Positions 11,951 through 23,765 of a stretch of 60,000 nt of DNA are shown in pieces. This DNA is from Membranipora membranacea (Eukaryota > Bryozoa > Gymnolaemata > Cheilostomatida > Membraniporidae): the NCBI GenBank assembly GCA_914767715.1, contig OU612065.1:11286001-11346000 (forward strand). The letters run 5' to 3'. The translations under genes were made by a program, and so were the position numbers. The notes beneath the pieces were generated by a model. That model made no database searches. It worked only from the letters and a program-made list of their open reading frames with translations, and had not been told where the DNA came from. How positions within the stretch are numbered: the first letter of the stretch is position 1; every line of letters starts with the position of its first letter.

Positions 11951-12454
11951 CAGGAATGCCCAACCTATGGCTCATGAGCCACCTCGGCTCATTTTGGGTG
12001 GCTCATTTTAATATTTGCAAATTTCACGCGCTTTTTGGCGCGAATTTCATGCATTCAATTCATGCATGTACAATGTACATTAAATGTATGTATAGTGTAT
12101 ACAAGTTCATTGTACTGGGTGCCTGCATTGTACATATGTGTGTAGAGTTGTCTTCTTGCAGACTTGCCAACCTAAATTTTCCAAAATGCTTATAAAAATT
12201 TGCAAAATGCTTAAAATGCTTACAAAACTCCAGGGCGCCTCATATGACCAGAAATTGGCTCAAAAAACGCGCATAATCTCACACAGTGACTTTGCTTTGG
12301 TAATTTTGCCAGCACTTATACATGAATGAATATTATACATATATATATCACTGACTGTTTCCATGTTGTCTACACGTGATGCGACGTGGTCAGCTCATTT
12401 GGTGTGATTGAGTTTTTAAATGGCTCATGTGAGAGAAAAGGTTGGGCACCCCTG
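11951..12454. mobile_element. Non-autonomous hAT-like element
   Basis: A 504-bp element starting CAGGAATGCCCAACC and ending GGTTGGGCACCCCTG, which are imperfect terminal inverted repeats of the hAT (Charlie-like) type. It is flanked by near-identical 8-bp repeats, ATGTAGGG (11943-11950) and ATGTCGGG (12455-12462), the size hAT transposases produce. The subterminal GGCTCATGAGCC / TGGCTCAT motifs also recur inverted. No transposase ORF is present. Confidence 0.82.
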
Positions 12455-12758
12455 ATGTCGGGAAAGTGAAAAGTGGCAACTGGATTTGAACGGACACCAC
12501 TACAGAGCAACTCCCTTTCACTCATAATAGAGCACATTGCATCATTTCAATACTGTCTAATCGTCATCACCAAGAGGAAGACAGTTATAGCAACACCTGT
12601 GTCTTGTAAAGAATAAATTTGTTTGTACATTGCAGTGAAATTTTGACGAGTATAATGCAGTATTTTCTACAATGAACTTGTATTGATTGAAAATAATACA
12701 TTATCATCAATCACAATACCCAGCATTCCAGCCATCTATCAAGGCAGTGCTGCTAGCC

Positions 12759-13000
12759 AGGGGGGTCTTTCAATTAGAAACAGCCAATATCGTAATCTGA
12801 TCGCTCACTTACTGAGTGAGACCTACTACGGGTCTCGCTCTTAGATCGCTCACTCATTGATGGAAATATATACATTCTGACTGAGCGATCTGGGAATGAG
12901 TGGGTCTAATTGAAACACCATGTGAGCAATAATCTGAGCGATGTGATAGTGATAATTTGCTTTAGTAAGGCGTCGCTCATTCTAATTGAAAGACCCCCCT
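12759..13000. mobile_element. Inverted-repeat MITE, family B, copy 2
   Basis: A 242-bp element with perfect terminal inverted repeats, AGGGGGGTCTTTCAATTAG on the left and its complement on the right. Interior TGAGCGATC-type motifs are repeated. It is the reverse complement of the copy at 3656-3899. No coding capacity. Confidence 0.85.
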
Positions 13001-13514
13001 GCATAAATGGAAGGTACCAGCCCTTATCTGTGGATTATAACCATGACAACATTGAACATGTTCTTGGACTGGTCTTAGTTCAGTATGATTATTTTATATC
13101 TATCCAAGGAGTTTTTTACTCCTTGAATTGTTATATCAACTGTTTGTTCAGAACATCTAAAGCTGGTCAACACCAAATTTATGCAATGAATCATGCATGC
13201 AATTATAAAACATGAACATGCTTATATTTATTTGTGTTGTGCTGGCTAGCCCCAGCTTGCTAGTAGGTAGTAGTAAGTAAGATGATAGAAAGATAGGTCT
13301 ACTACTCTCTAGGCTGAGTTTGAGCACATCATTCATCATCATGCCTGCAAGCCCATCACCATGAATGAACAGCATCACCATTACTGTCAGCAAAATACTG
13401 ACGGTGCCTTAAATTGCATGAAGGGGAATGAAACCTGTCACGTTTTTGTTCATGAGTGATACAATGATAGCAGCTCTAAACACCAACATATAGGAGACAG
13501 AAAGTCACACTCAC

Positions 13515-13930
13515 TTGCACTAGTTCTAACACACCGGCTACTAGCAACCTCGCTTTTTCTGTGAAATTGCGAGATACCTTCGTGTCACGTGACCCCAGCC
13601 AAATTTTTGGAATATCTCTTTTTTACTTGTTTGCGAGCAAAATACAAAGAATATACCACCCTCAGAGGACCATTGGTAGAGGAGATAGAATACCCAGCTG
13701 AATAAACATAGTTATCACATACAGGTATGGTGAAAAACCCTGAAAAACAGCTGTAATTCCTATTTTTCTCATTCAACCGGATGCGGTTCCGGAAGTATCG
13801 AGCGCAGATGCATTTGTGAACCTCTTCCAGTTCCGTTTGTGGGAGAGGGAGAAGGACAGATGGCTGGAAATATCCACTCCAAAGCCTCTAATTTTCAAAA
13901 CAACAAAGACACTTAGAGTTTCCAACCATG
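13515..13930. promoter_or_regulatory. Putative bidirectional promoter of ATP5PF and GABPA
   Basis: About 400 bp between a minus-strand donor that would end the ATP5PF 5' UTR exon (13515) and a plus-strand donor that would end the GABPA 5' UTR exon (GT at 13930 or 13934). It contains the palindromic E-box GTCACGTGAC (13584-13593) and a palindromic ETS site TTCCGGAA extended to CCGGAAGT (13787-13796), with a nearby ACCGGAT (13777-13783). No TATA box is evident near either presumed start. The ETS core is the sequence that GABP itself binds. Transcription start sites cannot be located from sequence alone. Confidence 0.62.
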
Positions 13931-14480
13931 TAGGTAGAATTTGATATGAATTTGAATCTAAATGTTGCTTTCTTTGAAAGATTTGTGAAATGTTTTTTGA
14001 GAAATGGATGGCTTATTATTCCAATGACGAATGAGGTTTAGTTCATTGATTATTCCAAGAGTTGCTGGTTAATTATTTCATGTTCAACCAAGTCCAATGA
14101 GTCAAAGGGTTCAATTGAATATTACCACATTGGTATACTATGTATTATTATCATTGACATTGTTGTTTAACTTCTGGTGAACTGTAGAAATTTTTACTCT
14201 TAGACTTGGCAGTGCAAAAAAGCTCAAGTTAGATAGATAGGCCAAGGATAGGCCTGAGCCTATTTATTTAAATAACCCCTCCAAATTCTTGGGATGAAAT
14301 ACCATTGTGGTGGTGGTGTGTTTTGGCCTTTGTCTGGAAAGAGTTTATCTTTTCTAATTTATTCATAAATTAGCACAGATATTGCTGATTTACCCTGTGA
14401 AGAATATATTGCAATATATCTTCTCTTTATAACGTTGGCTGTGATAATTTAGCTTGTCTCTTTTGTTGTTACATTTAGAT

Positions 14481-17400
14481 ATGATTCGGCGTTCCAAACG
14501 AAGAGGTAGCGAATCTTCTACAGATGAAGGGTCTGTGTCTAAGCCAAACATCAAAAATGTTCGGTTGGAGGAAGCTGTGACAGAGGAGGAAAATGATGAG
14601 CAGCAATCTATGTAAGGATGAACAGTGAAGTCAGTTATGTTTGGCCCTCTGTGGCGTCGAACTGTCACTATATTTTCCAACACCTGACAGAGCAGGGCAG
14701 TGCCAACTTTGTTTTGTTTAGTAATCTCTGCAAGTATGTATGGTATAGTTATGTTATGCCTTTTGGCACTGGTCATCGCTCAGTACCTTCAGATAAAGAG
14801 TGGTTATACAACTAAGGCCAATAGAAGTTAAGCTTGTTATGAATTACTCTAAATCCCTTTTACTCAAAAATTGACAGCCCTCATCATTTCATATTTAATT
14901 TATATGTAGTGACTCGACAGCTAACGTTGTGATACTGAGCGAGGATCCTAACACAGGAGAGATTACACAGGAGATAGTTAGCGCCGAACAGCTTCAGCAA
15001 CTTCAGCAGCAGGCCGAGGAGAATGCTCAGCAGGTCGCAGCTGAAGAAGGCCAAGTGGCTGAAGGAAATACAGATCAAGTAGAGCTCACCGATGATCAAC
15101 TGATCACCTCTCAAGTTGTGTGAGTATAACTGCTCTGCTAACAACGGTAAATAGTTTTTGCAACATAGCCTAGTTTAAATCTAGGAATTCATTATGAACT
15201 GAACAAACATTCTGAAACGCAATATGATCAAACCATGTTTCTTTTACCTCATTAATAGGAGTAATGAACAGTCAACAGAGGAGCCCCTACATGAGCCCCC
15301 AGTGTTCCAGAATATAGTTGTACAGCACATGGAAATAACCGAACCCCTCACAACACTACGAGAACTATTAGAAGCTCGTCTTAGCTGTAACCTCTCAGAA
15401 CATGAATTCTATCTTCAGGATAGTTTATTATTAGACCCAAGTAAAAACCTGGTAGAACAATGTGTCCAGGGAGAAGGCATGGTACAAATCAATGTGGAGG
15501 TCAAATCTCAACCAGGTATAAAACATGCTGCACTATCTATGGTTACACCTTCATGTTTAACTCAGCTTTGTTGAAGTTTCTTACCTACCAGTTATTCAGT
15601 GTTGCATCACATAACTATCTTAGTCTTTGTCTCATCATTTTGATCTGACAACAGTGTAGGTATACTTCCTCCCGTAGCCAATACCCTACTCTAATATTAT
15701 GTGTATGGTAACGGATATGTGTTCCCTATAACATTTTACCCATAATACAAACTGCTTCCTTTATCAACGTTAGTCTTACTTAGTCATGATAGTAAGATAC
15801 AGGATGCAATTAATGTCTCGAACGTTAAAAATCATATTTTGATAGTTTTAATGATTTTTCTTTGAAGGACAACATCCAAAGATAAATATAGTAGACATAC
15901 TGAAGCCATGTGATGAAGTAGAGAATGAACCTCAGCCAGTACCACAGCCAGCTCCACAGCCTGCCAGTAAGTTAGTCATTATTATATCAGTATTATAGTC
16001 GGCAAAGCAATTGTCGTGTGCCTTGCTGTTGTCGTGATATCATATGGTGTGCAGAGGGATCCATAATACAGTATTTGATGAGATGTTTTAGGTGTATCAC
16101 TGCAGAATGGATGACTTTCATCAAACTAAAGGACAGTTGGAAAACCATTTCAATTGCTGCTTGATATTTAAAATAGATTTGTAACAATGAAAAAACCTTC
16201 GTATACATACAAATCTATTTCAGCACAAGATCATGTGACCAGGTGGATTGTTGATCAAAACTATAGACGAGAACAAGACAGATTAAAAATACCTTATGGT
16301 TAGTGATATTACTGAATAACATGTGTTATCGCATTGTAAGGTACAGGATCAATATCTGCAATGAACTGACTATAGCCAAAGCTGTGTTGCATTTCCTGTG
16401 TCTTGCTTCATTATTTGTAGTATTCTGGTGCTATATTAGTATTAATAAGTATATCATGTGACATAATAGTTCAGCGTTTGCATTAGTATCAGTTTCCTTT
16501 ATAAAGTTGACCAAGTACGCTGGCGTAGTTGAGCTTTATTTGGTAGGATGCGAAGGCTAGCAGGTCTCTCTCAATGCGCAACAAACATTCAAGTATGGGT
16601 CAGTGGTGTTTGTTGATATTGGTTGATGGTGTAATAACAATTTCTTTTCTTTTCTTAGATCCTATGGAATGGAATGAGGCACATGTTCAACACTGGATAA
16701 GTTGGGCCATTAAGGAATTCAATCTGGTTGGTGTAATCCAAGCTGGATTTGGCATAACAGGCAAAGAGCTGTGTGAAATGCAACACTCGGACTTTGTACA
16801 AAAAGTACCTCATGACAAAGGAGATGTTTTCTGGACTCATTTAGAGCTGTTGAGGAAATGTAAATTTGTTGGTGAGTTGATAACCATTTAGTACTTAACC
16901 CTATTACAGTGCATTCCCAAATAGAAATACTGCCATAGACAAGGACTCATATCTCTTGCCCTTAAAGTTGCAAGCATTGACCTGTGATAACTGAATGCGT
17001 GATATGAGACGACCATTTTTATTCTGTTGTAGCTGTTGTACAGCAGCCTACCCCCATGGCCGTACACACTGTCACAGTATCAACTGGTGAGTTCGGCAGA
17101 GCACAGGCTAAGATTGGTAAAATAAGATCATCCCGTATCATCGGAGACGGAATAGCCACTGGTCAAGTCAGAACAGGTAATATGATCGGATGTGTTCACA
17201 GAGTATTGGACTGCTGATGATAAATATGTGAATGACTATTTATCACTAACTAACCTAGCAGCAAACTGATGAAATAATGTCATTTCTATGAATTGAAATT
17301 TCCATTAGTAGAATCTTAATTCATCAGAAAGACGTGTCACTGTGTACTGGAATAGTAACATTATTCGTTTTAGAATGATTGAACATGGCTGAGTAACTAC

Positions 17401-19112
17401 AATAGTTATGACATTGAAAACTCTTATAACCACCAAAATAGCAGTGTTCATGGTCCAATTGCATGGGCTCATTTTATTAATACTTTGTTTCAATTATTTT
17501 TGTGTAGGAAATAACGGACAGATACAGCTGTGGCAGTTCTTACTCGAGTTATTAACAGACCGCTCAGCCCGAGAGGTCATACAGTGGCTCGGTGATGAGG
17601 GAGAGTTCAAACTGATCAACCCTGAGGCTGTTGCACAGCTTTGGGGAGAACGTAAGCACAAGCCTACAATGAACTATGAAAAACTTAGCAGAGCACTGAG
17701 ATATTATTATGATGGAGATATGATTTCTAAGGTAAGTAGCAGTGCACTCACATGCACATCACATTTCATCATTTTTTTTGAAAATGAGGCAAATATGCAT
17801 GAATATTAACTGGTGGATTGTATCAAGGCACATCTGGGTCGCAACCGCAAGAGAGTTGTGTTATAGTCTGACCATAACTGATTACTCATTTGCTAAATCT
17901 GACAAATATAATGCTTTTATTTGATAATAAAGCTTTTTAAGTCATATGTGATATGGTTCACCACTGATTGAAGGAATGTATTTAAAATGCTCGTCATTTG
18001 GGGAGCATAAGTGTAAAGTTATATTTTTTTATATTGCTAGAAGCGGATGCTAAGATTGTGTCTATAATGCTCTTATTTATTGTACGCAATTTGAGATTGT
18101 CTCATTAAGATACGTCATGTTGATGTTTTGTGTCTCTTGAGAAAGAAGAAATTAATATCCAACAACTGCCCTGTAAATTTATTTAATTTAATGGCAGAAC
18201 ATTATTTGTTGATGTTTTATTTGTTGATGTTTTATTTCTGACAGGTACATGGCAAAAGATTTGTATATAAATTTGTGTGTGACCTGAAAGCGTTACTTGG
18301 ATACTCGGCTGGTGAACTAAACAGACTAGTTGAAGACAGTGCACATAAAGAGCTGCAGAAAGTCAGAGAAAATATCAGACCTGGTTAGTTATGATATCAT
18401 TTACTGGAAATCTTAATACATTTCATCGATATTCCTTTCTCTCAATCAAACTTAAAAATCACACAACGCGACCGTCAACCATCTCAAATGATTGCTATAC
18501 CAACAAATTTACAAGTCATGGGAAAATTATGAACCTAAGTTGAGTGAAAAGGACCTGCAGAGTCTGAGGTTGGTTGGTTTTTGGCTATATAGAAACCCAA
18601 CAGGCAATGTCAATAATGAAACTGTGAATGGCTGCATTGACATGATGTTAATTGCGTTAATTGCATCCAACAGTTTTAGGATTATGAACGCTTCACAGAG
18701 GTAATTATGAGATTTTCTCCCAAATATCTGAGATAATAATTTGGATAGCAAAGCGCTTCCAGATTTGAGCTTTGTGTAGACATTGATAGTCATTGTTAAT
18801 TGAAACATTTCGTACAATGGCCTATTGCATTAATTTGTATGCAATCTAAGAACTACTGTGTCTGTAATACTATAACTATGATGATAAATTGTCATGCCTA
18901 GATAGGAAGAAAGAAAAAAAAGAATTTATGGGAGAATTTTAGGTCATGACATGGTGCCAGGAGTTTTGTATTGTAAAAGAGAGGCAAGAATTATCACGGA
19001 AGGAGTGGACTATGAAAACGTGATTGTTTTTGATGTTGATGATGGTGATGATGATGTTTTTTTAATTTTTGTAGGTTTGGTGAGGAAACAATCTGTTGTA
19101 ATGCATCCATAA
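14481..19112 (+). CDS. GABPA: GA-binding protein alpha (ETS transcription factor)
   Basis: Exons: 14481-14611, 14910-15119, 15259-15515, 15868-15966, 16224-16298, 16659-16871, 17033-17176, 17508-17731, 18245-18383, 19075-19112, giving 509 aa. The ATG follows the acceptor TTTAG by two bases. Domains in order: acidic Gln-rich N terminus; OST ubiquitin-like domain (about 120-225; [19 protein letters not shown], then [11 protein letters not shown]) found only in GABP-alpha; a Pro-Gln repeat; the Pointed/SAM domain (about 258-328; [23 protein letters not shown]); and the ETS domain (about 379-465; [47 protein letters not shown]). In mammals GABPA pairs with an ankyrin-repeat beta subunit and activates respiratory genes. 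If the last intron is retained, translation stops at 18388 with GTTAG and gives 498 aa; both forms differ only after residue 497. Confidence 0.95.
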
Positions 19113-19554
19113 TTTGATCAGCAGCGCACCATACTCAGCTCGTACGGATATTCAATACTGTTAAACACATTATAGACTGCACCATTGTCTCCTTAATACA
19201 CACAGTCATCATGCTGCTTGATCTGCACCAGTTCATCTCATCAGCAGACCTTATTTATAGTCTATATCTAAAGCATTGTTCTCAATCCTTAGTAATGCTC
19301 TTTTACTTGCACTTCTGTAGCTCTGTCTAGTTGATAATATCTCTGATTTGTATATAGGAATATTATTGTATATACATGTACACTATATAAATGAATGCTC
19401 TGGCATTTTATTGCTGCCATTATTTATCACAAAAAAGCTATCAATACCGACAAGTAGTGTGAAAAAAGTGTTGATTACTGAATAAAGTTTACAAAGCCTT
19501 CTTATCTTTGCTACCAAGACCAGCTTTGCTGTTTATTATCTACTGATATCCTGC
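19113..19554. other. Convergent 3' UTRs of GABPA and the TSP1 gene
   Basis: No coding sequence is supported. A plus-strand AATAAA at 19481-19486 fits GABPA (about 370 bp 3' UTR), and a minus-strand AATAAA at 19537-19532 lies 18 bp past the stop of the TSP1 gene, with another at 19412-19407. Confidence 0.65.
19481..19486 (+). terminator. Poly(A) signal of GABPA
   Basis: The sequence GAATAAAGTTT lies about 370 bp after the spliced-form stop. No other clear AATAAA was seen between 18389 and this point, which favours use of the final exon at 19075. Confidence 0.6.
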
Positions 19555-22500
19555 CTACTGGCTTTTTGGCTTTTTCGTTGGTTTATTCCTGCCTTGCTTT
19601 CTTTTCCCCTTCTTGTTTTTCTTAGACTTCTTGCCCTCTGGTCTATTAGATCCTCCAGATTTAAAGGACTTTGCGTAGCTGCCTCTCCTCCCAGTTGCTT
19701 GACCTTCTTCTGCCTGTATCTCCAACTGTTTTCTGTATACAATGTGAGAAAAAATATGAATCTTCGACCTATCAGGTTTACAATTGTTAAGGCTGCAAAA
19801 TGTAAAGACCCTTTGAACGGTTCTATAAGAAAGTGGTGTCAATTGCTTAGAAATTCAATACATAAGCCTAGTATCTACAAAAATTATCTCATTGTTAGGT
19901 GTTATTACTTTGTTGGCCGGGAATCATCTCCAATACTGTTGACTGAAATTTTAAGACGCCATATTAGAAGAGTCAATCCTAGCTTATATGGTGGTCCTGA
20001 AAATGCAGCCAATCATTTGAGCCAACACATTTGCGCATGGGCCCCACTGGTCAGAACAACATATTGAACTGAAATGTGATTTTCTCCCACAATGAGCTAA
20101 GAGTATGATCTGTTCTAGCTCATTATATTCATGGAAGATGATGATGATGAGACAGGAGAATGTAGAGTATTAATATTGCTAACTTACTTGGCAGCTGTTG
20201 CTGTTGCAGAAGGTACAACTCTGCGAGAGTCGTCATCCTTGCCAAACACTATGATGCCTATAGCTATCGCAAATATCAATCCCGCAAGACCGCCACCACC
20301 TGATAAGCATATACACTCACGCTATATGTAGCAAAGGTAGAGGTTTCAAATTCTAGAACTTGTACAGTGATAAGATAGAATAGTCCAAAGAATTGATCAG
20401 CTTTACAGCTAACTAAATCTTACCATATAACAAGTAAGGAGTGATCAAGTTGAGTATGCCACAGTTAACCGTACAATAACTGCTTTCTACATCTTCACCC
20501 TCACATGAATCGAGATTAGGAAAAGAGGGTGGATTGCTGCATTGTCTGTATCTACACTCTACAAAAGATATAATCAACTGTTTTATGTAGGATAATCCAA
20601 CATATTAGCTTCTATTAAATTCTAATACCTTTCCTGCTTTGTATAATGCAAGAGTTGTTGGTAAACTATCTAATGTAATTAGCTCTTGTTTTACATCCCT
20701 GTTATGCATTATAAACTCTGCAACAATCACACTATAATATTTCAATTTATTGATACTGTCATTATTTTTCACAACCGCCTATACCTTAGTGGCAAACTAC
20801 AATATTTTAGGTCTATGATACTTTCTCTCAAGAGTTCAAAATCTTCAGCGGACAAGCATGAAGAGCGCACCTGCTTCTAGGAAAAAAAAGGTTAAACTGA
20901 CGCAGACACTACACACGCTAGCGCATAAGACCATAACAATTCTTATCAACAAATTACTCTGCTCGCATACTTTTTGATGGGAAGCAAGTTGCAGCACTAC
21001 CCGGACACTTTGAGGGGTAATATGGTGACCAGTCACTCCAGACACCAGTTATCCGCGTACCACAACCGAGGCACTTTTTCATCTACAACAGAAGGACTGG
21101 AATGGAATTTAAATCTTTGAAGCCAAGTTCTCAGGGATTTTCCAGTTCCGGGGCATTCTTTGATAAGCTGTACTGTAAGCGAGTAAGTTTGTGTTGCGTT
21201 GAGAATAGGAAACTTTGGCACAATTTCTTATATATGAGAGGGAGCAATCCTTGATTTCACCTTATTGATATAAAAACAATCCGCTTCTAACTTTTACTAA
21301 AATTCATTAAATTAACAAGACAGGTGCTGGTATTCAACTCATTTGCACAAGATGATATATTGCGTTTATTACTCATACATGGTCCTGTATGAGCACGATG
21401 CAGACAATTGAGGCTGGTATTTGTCTGACGCGGCGCGTGTTAGTTGGATTTACATGTGCTGTAATCAACTTCTGCAGATTTTTGCACAGAAGGGCTTCCA
21501 ACATAACAATGGTAACTTACAAATTAGACTGTTATATTCGAGAAAATAAAAACTTGCTGAGAAAGGACTTACCTTTTTCCCTTTTGGATACTGCCTACAA
21601 AATGTTAGACCAGTGCAATTCCGTTCTCCGATCTGTACGAAAGCACAGCTCTCTGGGTTGTTAGGCTGAACCTTCTGGCAATCAGCATATTTGATTTCAC
21701 GAGTTTTGTCTTCACTCACTATAGAAACATCATACTCCCGCACTAATAAATAAATAAGTTTGCAGGAGAGAGAAAACCTAGACCTCATAATTACTTGTAA
21801 TCATAACCGACAGTACCATATTTTGAGTGCTAAGTCATATATCGAGAACTTTTTGGCTGCCCTTGATCATGCTTGGGTTCCCACAGGATATTTTCACTTT
21901 CATGCCACTCGTGATTTGATTATCCTTGATAGATTATAACCATAAATATATAGATACTCATTTATATGTTAAATGATTAGAACCTAGCGTTGACGGTTTG
22001 TCTATGTCATCAAGTTTTCCCAAGTAATCTCCTCCACACAGAGCCGTAACATGTTTCTGAGATGTGAATTCCCTGCCATTGTAATCATTAATTACTCTGT
22101 CCACCCAGTAGCCATCGTGACCTTCATATGTGCAATGATTACAAAAGTAACATTTGAATTTAGAGCTGTTGTCAAAGAATAAATCCCAATCCTGCTCCCA
22201 TGCTGTTAGCTGTAGGTCAAAGACTAGTTTTCCAGAAGGAGTGTCCTTAAAAGAAATTATGCACATAGCAAACACTGCAGTGACAAATGAAGATTTTTGA
22301 ATTTTTCAGTCTTCAGTTGAGTGTCCATAGTACAAGCCTTTGGTCTCTTGTGAGATTTCAGGTGCTGTGGTACTGGCTGGGAAGCGAATCTCTAAGAACA
22401 AAAAATACCAATTCTTTAGCTTTTATCAATGTTAGTCTTCCCAAAAGTTTTCAGCTTCATTTAATCATGAATATTCCTCACAAGCATGACGATGAATATA

Positions 22501-23726
22501 AATACTATGTAAAACATTTTGAATGCCATGGAAGTAAAATGCAAATAACAGTTGATAGTAATTAAACAGAATCTGCTTACCAGGTTATTCGGTCTACGTA
22601 CTCTACAGCTGTAATCATCATCTAACTCGGCGTAGTCAATGCCGCCATCACTCCTTATTCTAATATACTGTTTACCAGTCGACTGCTGCCTTTTCACAGT
22701 CCATACTGCACAATACTGAGTTCTGTGATACAATTCAGACAATTAAGGTTGTATGCATGTAAATATAGTTAGATCCAACTTCCCCGCATTTCAGTGGCTT
22801 CAATTTAACCGGAAAACGGTCACCGTTTTTCTCAATATTTTGCCAAAAAGATAAATAATTAAATCGAAATAACATCAGATCAAATATAGGAAGTACTTAT
22901 TCACTACAATACATGTTAAAAAGATGCTGGCTTAGTAATAAGATTACGGGGAGTAACTCCAAATTCAGTTATATTTGATCAAACTTCATCTAAATATGTT
23001 AGTATAGACAAGACCACTGATCCCTGCTTAATGATATCTGGGAGCATGACACTCTCCCTGGTGATATGGCTATCATAAAAACAGGTAGTAAAAAACAGTA
23101 GTTGTCTCCACCACTTGTCGAGGGGACAACTTGAAATCAATATAATGATTTTACTTTTAAAACGCGCTTAACTTAGTCTAGCCAATGAACTCCCTCTTCT
23201 GAAGAGGTAGTTCATTGGTCTAGCAGTCAAGTCTTGTCAAAAGTTATCCAACCACTACATTAACACACATAACAGTGAGTAACTTTGAAATTTGATTTAA
23301 TATAATAAGCCATACCAACAAAGAGTGGTTTTCTTTGTATGAAAACTCATGTAACTGATTCAGGCCAAATACCCAGCGTAGTAAAAAGCAAATGAAAACA
23401 TTTTCATTTGGCAACCTAAAATATCAATCCAAGCCTAAAGAATAATTGAAATCAATCAGGGGTCAAATGACACGAGTCATAGTCTTATCGTGGTGGTAAA
23501 TCTGATGGCCAGTGATCCTAGCATCACTGCACAATAGTGCTTCTCCTGCAAATGATCAATTAGGGAGATGATAACATAACACTTACTTTTGGAGGTCGCT
23601 CGGTGAATCCATACGGCATGAGAGAATCACATTCTCCCTGTCTTTCGCATTATTTAAATCAAAAGAGATTCCAGCCCCAAAAACAAGTGATCTTGAGCAA
23701 AAATGGTAAGATAAAAATGCTAGCAT
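19555..23726 (-). CDS. Single-pass membrane protein with TSP1 repeat and Lys-rich tail
   Basis: Eight exons on the minus strand: 23726-23587, 22722-22581, 22245-21984, 21742-21573, 21082-20971, 20558-20424, 20299-20188, 19732-19555; 416 aa and a TAG stop. All junction phases agree. The first four exons encode a cysteine-containing ectodomain of about 238 residues that I do not recognise (DYSCRVRRP, KCYFCNHCTYEGHDGYW, ALCGGDYLG, NCTGLTFCRQYPKGKK). Exons 5-6 form a thrombospondin type-1 repeat (GVWSDWSPY, KCRYRQCSNPP, CEGEDVESSYC). Exon 7 holds a glycine-led membrane helix (GLAGLIFAIAIGIIVFG) followed by KDDDSRR. Exon 8 is an intracellular tail with Lys-rich clusters (KKSKKNKKGKRKQGR). A type I surface receptor is inferred. 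The start is uncertain: the same frame is open to an ATG at 23765, the signal peptide is weak, and an earlier exon is possible. Confidence 0.75.
23178..23222. repeat. Short inverted repeat
   Basis: Arms TAGCCAATGAACT and AGTTCATTGGTCTA enclose complementary CCTCTTCT/GAAGAGG. It lies in the first intron of the TSP1 gene and could form a hairpin of about 20 bp. Confidence 0.6.
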
Positions 23727-23765
23727 TAAAGATTCTGCAGCAACCACAATATTTGTAGATAGCAT

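Larger units (their letters stand above)
11113..13514 (-). other. 5' UTR intron of ATP5PF carrying two transposons
   Basis: The region between the coding start exon of ATP5PF and a good minus-strand donor (GTGAGT, exon edge at 13515) has no supported gene. It contains the hAT-like element at 11951-12454 and a family B MITE at 12759-13000. The remainder looks like unique AT-rich intron. Confidence 0.55.

Noticed and set aside
12470-12545. GTTCAAATCC-like box on the minus strand resembling a tRNA B box
   Set aside because: The flanking bases do not form a T-stem and no A box or acceptor stem was found.
19594-20067. 157-codon plus-strand ORF
   Set aside because: It runs antisense to the last exon and last intron of the TSP1 gene; its hydrophobic start is the complement of the lysine-rich tail codons.
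21033-21221. Minus-strand ORF MPKFPILNATQTYSL
   Set aside because: It overlaps the TSP1 exon in another frame, and the TSP1 frame has correct splice phases and WSDWS motif.
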